Assembly: GCA_036000545.1 (NCBI GenBank)
Contig: DASYVD010000122.1
Location: 1-17,475, forward strand
DNA from: DASYVD01 sp036000545
Lineage (GTDB): Bacteria; Actinomycetota; UBA4738; CALAEC01
Direction of reading: 5' to 3'
DNA: 17,475 nucleotides
The notes under the pieces are model-generated. The model was not told the DNA's origin, made no database searches, and saw only the letters and a program-made list of their open reading frames with translations. The translations under genes and the position numbers were made by a program. How positions within the stretch are numbered: position 1 is the stretch's first letter; each line of letters begins with the position of its first letter. Positions 1 through 5,583 of the stretch are shown here, piece by piece.

Positions 1-590
1 GTCTTCCCTGCTGGCTGGTAGGTCAGGATCAGGACACCCTTGGTGGTCGTCTTGGTGTCGGCCAGTCTCAGTGCGGTCCTGGGTGTCCCCTCTCTAAACA
101 GGCGCGCTCCGGTTCCCAGGACGAAGGGGTGGACCATGAGCTGATACTCATCGACGAGGCTGTTCTGCATCAGTGTCTGGACGAAATCGCCGCTGCCGAT
201 GACCAGAAGGTCCCCTCCGGACTGCTCCTTTAGCGAGGCCACCTCCTTGGCCGCGTCGCCCTGGAGCAGGGTCGAGTTCTCCCACCCCAGCGGCTCTTCC
301 AGGGTCCTCGACGCGACGTACTTGGGGAGGTCGTTGATCGTGGGCGCAATCGGGATATCGGCGGGCGCCGACGGCCAGTACGCCGCGAAGATCTCGTAGG
401 TCCTTCGGCCCAGCAGGAGCCCACCAGCCGCACTCAGCCCCTCGGTAACGGCGCTCCCCAGAACATCGTCGAAGTACGACAGCTGCCAGCCGCCATGCTG
501 GAACCCTCCGCGCCGATCCTCTTCCGGATCTCCCGGCGCTTGCATGACCCCATCCAGGGTCAGGAACTCGCTGACGATCACCTTCCTCAT
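1..590 (-). CDS. dihydrofolate reductase family protein (RibD C-terminal fold), 3' end cut by the window
   Basis: The reading frame runs from ATG at 590-588 without a stop to position 1, giving 196 residues, so only the last few residues should be missing (family members are about 190-200 residues). It opens MRKVIVSEFLTLDGVMQAPG, typical of the actinobacterial DHFR-like/RibD C-terminal family, and has LLLGRRTYEIFAAYWP near residues 58-72, DLPKYVASRTL near 87-97 and LLVIGSGDFVQTLM near 128-141, the usual NADPH-binding core. An AAAGGAGG ribosome binding site lies just upstream of the ATG. The family comprises presumed NADPH-dependent reductases; the substrate is usually unknown and most members are not the folate-pathway FolA. 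The gene diverges from the STAS gene at 721. Family assignment is firm; the physiological substrate is not known. Confidence 0.9.
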   Translation of the reverse strand, partial: MRKVIVSEFLTLDGVMQAPGDPEEDRRGGFQHGGWQLSYFDDVLGSAVTEGLSAAGGLLLGRRTYEIFAAYWPSAPADIPIAPTINDLPKYVASRTLEEPLGWENSTLLQGDAAKEVASLKEQSGGDLLVIGSGDFVQTLMQNSLVDEYQLMVHPFVLGTGARLFREGTPRTALRLADTKTTTKGVLILTYQPAGK

Positions 591-606
591 GTTGGTCCTC
601 CTTTTG

Positions 607-637
607 TCGACTCCAAGCATTAAGACGACCGAGTCGA
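607..637. repeat. inverted repeat in the divergent DHFR-like/STAS intergenic region
   Basis: TCGACTC at 607-613 and GAGTCGA at 631-637 are perfect 7-bp inverted arms separated by 17 bp. They lie about 20-45 bp upstream of the DHFR-like start codon, where a promoter for that gene would be expected. This could be an operator, but arms this short at free spacing also arise by chance, so the call is weak. No convincing -35/-10 pair was found for either flanking gene in 591-720. Confidence 0.25.
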
Positions 638-720
638 GGCTAACTCATCGGTGTCGCCCGATGACTTTCGCCCGCCCAACGGGTCTCTATTGAGGAAGAC
701 AACGAAAGGAGCTTCCGCGG

Positions 721-1158
721 TTGGGCGCTCCCGAGGAGCAGCCTACGAGACCCGTACGTGAGCTGCGCCCGCCTTCCGAACCGAACACGATTGTGCTGGT
801 CATCAGCGGGCCGATCGCTCCCGCCGGCATCGCCGGCCTTTGCGAGCGCGTTCGCGTGCTGCTGGAGGGCTGCGAAGCCGATCGGGTCGTCTGCGATGTG
901 AGCGCTCTGGTCGATCCCGATGCGGTCACGATCGACGCCTTGGCGCGATTACAGCTCACCGCTCGGCGGCTCGGGCGCCTGGTCCGGCTCCGGAACGCGT
1001 GTGGGGAGCTTGAGGACCTACTTGCCCTGGTGGGGCTGGGAGACGTCGTACCGCTCGCGGGGGCCTTACCCGTCGAGGCGAGGGGGCAGACCGAACAGCG
1101 GGAACAGGGTCGCGGTGTCGAGGAAGAAGGTGATCCCGCTGATCCGACCGGCCGATAG
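721..1158 (+). CDS. stand-alone STAS-domain protein (anti-sigma factor antagonist-like)
   Basis: A TTG start at 721 is supported by AAAGGAG ending 9 nt upstream; no better in-frame start was seen. The 145-residue product has a STAS fold from about residue 22 to 112: strand TIVLVISGPI, helix GIAGLCERVRVLLEG, strand ADRVVCDVSAL, then VDPDAVTIDALARLQLTARR. STAS antagonists of the SpoIIAA type are regulated by phosphorylation of a Ser in a DSSG motif; here the aligned stretch reads DPDA, so the phosphorylatable Ser appears to be an Asp. No anti-sigma kinase or phosphatase is adjacent. The last 30 residues (Q/E/R-rich) are encoded antisense to the end of the convergent sigma gene, overlapping it by 93 bp. 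The STAS fold is well supported; its partner is unknown. Confidence 0.75.
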   Translation: MGAPEEQPTRPVRELRPPSEPNTIVLVISGPIAPAGIAGLCERVRVLLEGCEADRVVCDVSALVDPDAVTIDALARLQLTARRLGRLVRLRNACGELEDLLALVGLGDVVPLAGALPVEARGQTEQREQGRGVEEEGDPADPTGR

Positions 1159-2076
1159 CTCGAGGACCTGGAGCGACCACGGCTCGTGGCCGCCTCCAGC
1201 AGCGGGCTTGTACTGCCCGAACGCCGGCGAACCGTTCGCCACGATCGGGATCAAGTGCGAGCCACGACAGCCGATGCCCGGCCCCAGGCACCACCGCCGG
1301 ATGTCGTCATGGGTCTGGAGCCACAGCTCGTAGGGCGGCATAGACCAGGTGGCGTCCTCGTGGAGCAGCGCGGTGAGCGAATCCATGTCGTATCGCTCGA
1401 AGGCGTCCACGTACCGGGCCAGGAGCGCACGCTGGGCCTCATCCATCGGCTGAGACGGACCGGTGGCGGTGACGTCGCTGGCCGCGAGCGTCGAACGGGC
1501 CCGCTGGAGAGCGCTGTTGACCGACGCGACGGTGGTATCGAGCAGTTCCGCGACCTCGGTCGCCTTCCAGCGCAGGACCTCTCTTAGGATCAGCACCGCT
1601 CGCTGCCGGGGTGGGAGGTGCTGCAGCGCGGCAACGAAGGCCAGGCGGATCGTCTCGCGCGAGTCGGCCAGCTCGGCGGGGTCACCATCCGCGGGCAGGA
1701 TCCGGCCATCTGGGATGGGCTGGATCCACGTGGTCTCGGGCAGCGCCTCGCCGAGGGGGGTATCGGCCGTTCTCGCGGGCCCGAGATCCATCGGGCGGGC
1801 GCGGCGCTCTCGCCCCTTCAGCATGTCGAGGCACACGTTGGTCGCGATCCGATAGAGCCACGAGCGCAGCGCCGCTCGGCCCTGGAAACGATCCAGGCCC
1901 CGCCACGCCCGGAGCAAGGTCTCCTGGACGGCGTCCTCGGCCTCGAACGTGGAACCCAGCATCCGGTAGGCGTAGGACGTGAGCTCCGCCCGATGCTGTT
2001 CCAGCAGGAGCTCCAGCTCCTCGGACCCGCGGATCGCCGTGCTCCGGGCTGCGTCGCCTGTTCTTGTCTCCGTCAT
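1066..2076 (-). CDS. ECF-type sigma-70 factor with C-terminal SnoaL-like domain (SigG-like)
   Basis: ATG at 2076 opens a 336-residue protein. Sigma region 2 spans about residues 27-92 (ELTSYAYRMLGSTFEAEDAV, then RSWLYRIATNVCLDML), and region 4 spans about 153-197 (LPPRQRAVLILREVLRWKAT with the helix-turn-helix AELLDTTVASVNSALQRAR). Residues 213-336 form a SnoaL/NTF2-like domain ending FFLDTATLFPLFGLPPRL, as in mycobacterial SigG and related ECF factors that carry their own regulatory tail. In such families the SnoaL domain modulates activity in cis, which fits the absence of an anti-sigma gene here. The gene diverges from the + strand oxidoreductase genes, its plausible targets, and converges on the STAS gene with overlapping 3' ends. 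An imperfect GGGAG lies about a dozen nt before the start. Family assignment is firm; the regulon is inference. Confidence 0.93.
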   Translation of the reverse strand: MTETRTGDAARSTAIRGSEELELLLEQHRAELTSYAYRMLGSTFEAEDAVQETLLRAWRGLDRFQGRAALRSWLYRIATNVCLDMLKGRERRARPMDLGPARTADTPLGEALPETTWIQPIPDGRILPADGDPAELADSRETIRLAFVAALQHLPPRQRAVLILREVLRWKATEVAELLDTTVASVNSALQRARSTLAASDVTATGPSQPMDEAQRALLARYVDAFERYDMDSLTALLHEDATWSMPPYELWLQTHDDIRRWCLGPGIGCRGSHLIPIVANGSPAFGQYKPAAGGGHEPWSLQVLELSAGRISGITFFLDTATLFPLFGLPPRLDG

Positions 2077-2130
2077 CAGGGGACGCTCCCTCTGCGCCCT
2101 GGTACCGACCCGACGATCCTATACGAGGTC

Positions 2131-2160
2131 CCGAGATAGGCGACCAGGCACGGATCTCGG
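2131..2160. repeat. inverted repeat between the sigma gene and the divergent + strand genes
   Basis: CCGAGAT (2131-2137) and ATCTCGG (2154-2160) are perfect 7-bp arms separated by 16 bp, in the 156-bp gap between the sigma start (2076) and the next + strand start (2233). A regulator site is possible, but chance is a fair alternative. No clear -35/-10 pair for either direction could be assigned in this gap. Confidence 0.25.
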
Positions 2161-2232
2161 CGGGCACGACCGATGAGTTCCTGCGCCGCCGCCGGTCCAA
2201 TCAGACAGGTCGACAACCCCCGGAGGTTGAAG

Positions 2233-2367
2233 ATGCCCCTCGAGAACGAGAACGTCGCCCCGCCCCGCGCCGGACGGCGGGAATGGATCGGGCTCGCCGT
2301 GATCGCCCTGGCGTGCATCCTCTACGTGATGGACCTCCGACGGGGTCCCGAATTCCGCCATCGTTGA
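2233..2367 (+). pseudogene. truncated N-terminus of an MFS (DHA2-type) drug transporter
   Basis: ATG at 2233 follows a good GGAGG with 6-nt spacing. The 44-codon frame reads MPLENENVAPPRAGRREWIG and then LAVIALACILYVMDL, which matches the start of DHA2-family major facilitator transporters: a short polar N-terminus, R-E-W-I/L-G-L, and the first half of TM1 ending in a MDL-type motif. Intact members continue with TVLNLAVP-like sequence and 12-14 membrane spans (about 450-550 residues). Here the frame runs into RRGPEFRHR and stops, with the oxidoreductase start 22 bp further on. The rest of the transporter appears to be deleted, with the junction near 2337. The alternative is a genuine single-span micro-protein, which I find less likely. 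Confidence 0.65.
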
Positions 2368-2388
2368 GTGATGAAGAGAGGAACCTCC

Positions 2389-3789
2389 ATGGATACGAAC
2401 CCCTCCCACCGCGCCACCATCTCGATCCCCCAGTTCCGCTCCGAGCTCAAGGGCCGGGTGATCGCACCGGACGACCCCGGGTACGACCAGGCGCGCACCG
2501 TCTTCTACGGCGGGATCGACCGCCGACCAGCGGTCATCGTCCAGGTCGCGGACGAGGCCGACGTGTCGCGCGTGGTCTCGCTCGCCCGCCAGACCGGGCT
2601 GGAGCTCGCCGTCCGCAGCGGCGGCCACAGCACCGCCGGTCACAGCGTCGTCGACGGAGGGATCGTGCTCGACCTCTCGGACATGCGGACGCTGGACATC
2701 GATGTGGAGCAACGCACTGCGTGGGCCCAGACGGGATTGACCGCGGGCGACTACACGACCGCGGCAGCGGCCCACGGCCTGGCGACCGGGTTCGGTGACA
2801 CCGGCTCGGTGGGGATCGGGGGACTCACGCTGGGAGGCGGCGTCGGGTTCCTCGTCCGCAAATATGGCCTCACGATCGACGACCTGGTGGCCGCCGACAT
2901 CGTCACCGCGGACGGTGAACTCCTCCGTGTGGAGGCCGAGACGCATCCGGACCTCTTCTGGGCGATCCGCGGCGGCGGCGGCAACTTCGGTGTCGCCACT
3001 CGGTTCCAGCTCCGGCTGCACAAGGTCGGAACGATCGTGGGCGGGATGCTGTTCCTGCCGGCCACCCCCGACATCATCGCGTCGTTCATCGCCGAGGCGG
3101 AGGCCGCCCCAGAGGAGTTGTCGACCATTGCCAACGTCATGCCGGCTCCGCCGATGCCGTTCGTACCGGAGGAGCACCACGGCCGGCTCGTCATCTTCGC
3201 CCTTCTGGTCCACTCGGGCGGAGGCGAGGCCGGTGAGCGTGCCGTCGCGCCGTTCCGGGCGCTGGCGACGCCGATCGTCGACATGGTCAAGGCGATGCCC
3301 TACCCCGAGATCTACCTGCCGGAGGACGAGGAATACCACCCGACCGCGGTGGGGCACACGATGTTCGTCGACACCATCGACCGCCAGGTGGCAGAGACCA
3401 TCCTCGAGTACCTCCAGGCGTCAGACGCGACGATGCGCGTCGCACAGCTCCGGGTGCTCGGCGGGGCGATGGCTCGCGTTCCCGTCGAGGCAACCGCCTT
3501 CGCTCACCGCCAAAGCCGGATCATGGTCAACGTCGCCGCCTTCTACGAAGGCGCCGAGGACCGACTCGTGCGCGAGGCGTGGGTCACCGACTTCGCGGCG
3601 GCGCTGCTCCAGGATGACTCCGGCGCGTACGTCGGCTTCATCGGCGACGAGGGCGAGTCGCGGATCCGCGAGGCCTACCCGGGAGCGACATGGGACCGGC
3701 TCGCGGCGATCAAGCGTCGCTACGACCCGTCCAACCTCTTCCGGCTGAACCAGAACATCCCGCCTGCGACGGAGGGTACTAGGTCGTGA
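2389..3789 (+). CDS. FAD-binding oxidoreductase, berberine-bridge-enzyme-like (PCMH fold with BBE tail)
   Basis: I chose ATG at 2389 because AGAGGA lies about 6 nt upstream; in-frame GTG/ATG at 2368 and 2371 lack such a site. The 466-residue product has the FAD-binding PCMH domain at about residues 40-215: AVIVQVADEADV, AVRSGGHSTAGHSVVDGGIV, VGIGGLTLGGGVGFLVRKYG and WAIRGGGGNFG. His80 in SGGH sits where the 8-alpha-histidyl-FAD bond forms in this family. The second covalent site, a Cys just before VGxGG in bicovalent members, appears to be Thr138 here. The C-terminal BBE motif YDPSNLFRLNQNIPP is intact. Members oxidise alcohols, sugars or alkaloid-like substrates with O2 or another acceptor; the substrate cannot be inferred. 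The gene is the first intact one of a three-gene + strand run. Confidence 0.93.
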   Translation: MDTNPSHRATISIPQFRSELKGRVIAPDDPGYDQARTVFYGGIDRRPAVIVQVADEADVSRVVSLARQTGLELAVRSGGHSTAGHSVVDGGIVLDLSDMRTLDIDVEQRTAWAQTGLTAGDYTTAAAAHGLATGFGDTGSVGIGGLTLGGGVGFLVRKYGLTIDDLVAADIVTADGELLRVEAETHPDLFWAIRGGGGNFGVATRFQLRLHKVGTIVGGMLFLPATPDIIASFIAEAEAAPEELSTIANVMPAPPMPFVPEEHHGRLVIFALLVHSGGGEAGERAVAPFRALATPIVDMVKAMPYPEIYLPEDEEYHPTAVGHTMFVDTIDRQVAETILEYLQASDATMRVAQLRVLGGAMARVPVEATAFAHRQSRIMVNVAAFYEGAEDRLVREAWVTDFAAALLQDDSGAYVGFIGDEGESRIREAYPGATWDRLAAIKRRYDPSNLFRLNQNIPPATEGTRS

Positions 3790-3835
3790 CGGAGTACTCG
3801 GTGGGAACGACCCATCACGAGAGGAGGGAGACCTC

Positions 3836-4612
3836 ATGAACAAGGTAACTTCCAGCGACGGCACCACCATCGCATTCGATCGACTGGGTGAGGGGCCGCC
3901 GGTCATCCTGGTGTGCGGCGGGTCGACCGATCGCATGGCGAACGCGTCACTCACGGAGCTCCTGGCACCGCGTTTCACGGTCTTCAATTACGACCGTCGG
4001 GGCCGAGGCGATAGCGGGGACACCCCACCGTACGCGGTCCAGCGAGAGGTCGAGGACATCGATGCCGTCATCATCGCGGCCGGTGGATCGGCATCCGTGT
4101 ACGGCACGTCCTCCGGTGCGGTTCTGGCCCTCCAGGCTGCGGCGAGCGGGCTCCCCATCACGAATCTGGCGTTGTGGGAGCCGCCCTTCATCCTCGACGA
4201 GAGTCGCCGGCCGCCCGCAGACCAGGTGGAGCGGTACAACGAGATGATTGCGGCGGATCGCCGAGGCGACGCCGTCGAGTACTTCATGGCGAAGGTGGTC
4301 GGCCTCCCGCCCGAGTTCGTTGCCCAAGCGCGAACCCAGCCATTCTGGGCGGCCCAGGAGGCTCTGGCGCACACGCTCGCCTACGACGCCACCATCATGG
4401 GCGACTATTCGTTGCCGACCGACCGGGCGGCCTCCGTCCAGGCTCCAACGCTAGTGATTGCGGGTGGGGAGGACTTCCCGTGGATGCGCGAGACCGCGCA
4501 AGCACTCGCGGACGCCTTCCCCGACGGGCAAACCCGAACCCTGCAGGGTCAGGGACACGACGTCGACCCTGAGGTCCTCGCTCCAGTCTTGGCGGAGTTC
4601 TTCGGCAGCTGA
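3836..4612 (+). CDS. alpha/beta hydrolase
   Basis: The ATG at 3836 follows a strong GAGGAGGGAG. The 258-residue product has the alpha/beta-hydrolase order: strand PPVILVCGGS with the oxyanion region near residues 21-30, FNYDRRGRGDSGDTPPYAV near 50-68, the nucleophile elbow YGTSSG with Ser92 in G-x-S-x-G, an acid candidate Asp213 in IAGGEDFPWM, and a catalytic His241 in GQGHDV. All three catalytic residues are therefore present. The cap region (about 115-195) is rich in aromatic and charged residues but gives no substrate clue. It lies 46 bp after the FAD oxidoreductase and 41 bp before the split-barrel gene, so co-transcription is likely. Close relatives are usually annotated simply as alpha/beta fold hydrolases. 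Confidence 0.9.
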   Translation: MNKVTSSDGTTIAFDRLGEGPPVILVCGGSTDRMANASLTELLAPRFTVFNYDRRGRGDSGDTPPYAVQREVEDIDAVIIAAGGSASVYGTSSGAVLALQAAASGLPITNLALWEPPFILDESRRPPADQVERYNEMIAADRRGDAVEYFMAKVVGLPPEFVAQARTQPFWAAQEALAHTLAYDATIMGDYSLPTDRAASVQAPTLVIAGGEDFPWMRETAQALADAFPDGQTRTLQGQGHDVDPEVLAPVLAEFFGS

Positions 4613-4653
4613 GACGACAGCCGGCCGTTGTCCCCGACCGAAGAGGAGAAGGG

Positions 4654-5121
4654 ATGGATCAGCAAGAGGATCTCGGAGCCACAGCGAGGAGCATCATCGA
4701 CGCAAATCTGTACATGGTGCTGGGGACCGCCGATGAGAGCGGTCGACCGTGGGTATCGCCCGTGTATTACGCACCTGCGGGATACAGGGAGTTCTACTGG
4801 GTCTCGTCTCCGGAGGCGACGCACTCGCGTAACCTCGCAGCTTGTCCGGACTTAAGCATCGTCATCTTCGACTCTCAGGCGCCCATCGACACGGGGCAGG
4901 GACTGTACATGTCGGCGGTCGCCGAGGAGATGACGGACACCGACCTCGACCGAGGCATCGCCGTCTTCTCTAATCGGTCCCAAGCACACGGAGGACGTCC
5001 ATGGACGCTCGACGACGTTCGTCCACCTGCCCCCTATCGGCTGTATCGAGCATCCGCGTCGGAGCATTCGGTGCTCGATCCAGACAGGCATCCGGTCCGT
5101 CGGACGCCGGTGGTTCCGTAG
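4654..5121 (+). CDS. pyridoxamine 5'-phosphate oxidase-family FMN/F420-binding split-barrel protein
   Basis: ATG at 4654 follows GAAGAGGAGAAGGG. The 155-residue product starts with a helix (ARSIIDANLYMVLGTADES) followed by GRPWVSPVYYAP and FYWVSSPEATHSRNLAACPD, the characteristic pattern of the split barrel that binds FMN or F420 at a dimer interface; the R-P-W-V-S-P strand and the S-x-x-A-x-H-S-R-N helix are the recognisable cofactor-side elements. Family members are flavin reductases, haem-oxygenase-like enzymes or F420-dependent reductases; which one is unclear. It is the last gene of the + strand run with the FAD oxidoreductase and hydrolase. Its stop lies 61 bp from the convergent VOC gene. 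Confidence 0.82.
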   Translation: MDQQEDLGATARSIIDANLYMVLGTADESGRPWVSPVYYAPAGYREFYWVSSPEATHSRNLAACPDLSIVIFDSQAPIDTGQGLYMSAVAEEMTDTDLDRGIAVFSNRSQAHGGRPWTLDDVRPPAPYRLYRASASEHSVLDPDRHPVRRTPVVP

Positions 5122-5156
5122 GGCGTGAGGAAGGAGATGACTGAGAGGGAACCCAC

Positions 5157-5188
5157 GGCTGAGCTGTACTGGAAGACCCAGTTCAGCC
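5157..5188. repeat. bulged hairpin between convergent genes, possible bidirectional terminator
   Basis: GGCTGA (5157-5162) and ACTGG (5168-5172) pair with CCAGT (5178-5182) and TCAGCC (5183-5188), leaving a 5-nt bulge and a 5-nt loop. It sits exactly where the split-barrel gene and the VOC gene converge, overlapping the VOC stop codon. There is no T-tract on either side, so efficient intrinsic termination is doubtful. Confidence 0.3.
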
Positions 5189-5572
5189 AGACGCGCTGGC
5201 GCTTCCGGCGGGGATCTGCTGCACGGCCCAGCCGTTCCCGTCCGGATCGCTGAAGAAGACGAACGAGCCCCAGTCGAAGTCCTGGACCTCGCTCACCTGT
5301 ACGCCGCGCTCGAGGAGCTCCGCCCGCGCGGCGTGGACGTCCGGAACCACCAGCTGGAGCCCCTGGACCGAGCCGGGCGGCATGCCGCCAGCAAGGCCGG
5401 TCCCCAGGGCGATCGAGCATGCCGACCCGGGCGGGGTGAGCTGGACGAAGCGAATCTCATCGGTGACCTTGTGGTCGTGATCCGCATTGAAACCGACCCT
5501 CTCGACGTAGAAGGCCTTCGCCTTGTCCACGTCCGAGACGGGAACCTGCACCAGTTCGAGCCGCCAGTCCAC
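5183..5572 (-). CDS. VOC superfamily (glyoxalase/dioxygenase-fold) protein, last gene of the methionine unit
   Basis: I place the start at GTG 5572-5570: GGGAGGA lies about 6 nt upstream, immediately after the TAG of the preceding MetE-like gene. This gives 129 residues, normal for a two-repeat VOC protein, beginning MDWRLELVQVPVSDVDKAKA. The first beta-alpha-beta-beta-beta module covers about residues 4-55 (LVQVPVSDVDKAKAFYVERV), the second about 68-121 (GLQLVVPDVHAARAELLERG, then FVFFSDPDGNGWAVQQIP). At positions where metal-binding VOC enzymes carry His/Glu, several look like Gln (LVQV, GLQL, AVQQ), so metal binding is uncertain and a non-catalytic or binding role is possible. Its 11-bp distance from the MetE-like pair predicts co-expression under the SAM riboswitch. 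Confidence 0.85.
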   Translation of the reverse strand: MDWRLELVQVPVSDVDKAKAFYVERVGFNADHDHKVTDEIRFVQLTPPGSACSIALGTGLAGGMPPGSVQGLQLVVPDVHAARAELLERGVQVSEVQDFDWGSFVFFSDPDGNGWAVQQIPAGSASASG

Positions 5573-5583
5573 GATGGTCCTCC

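Noticed and set aside
2119..3357. A 412-codon minus strand frame opposite the FAD oxidoreductase
   Set aside because: It is antisense to a gene with intact FAD-binding motifs; the translation is Arg/Asp/Val/Gly-rich antisense product.
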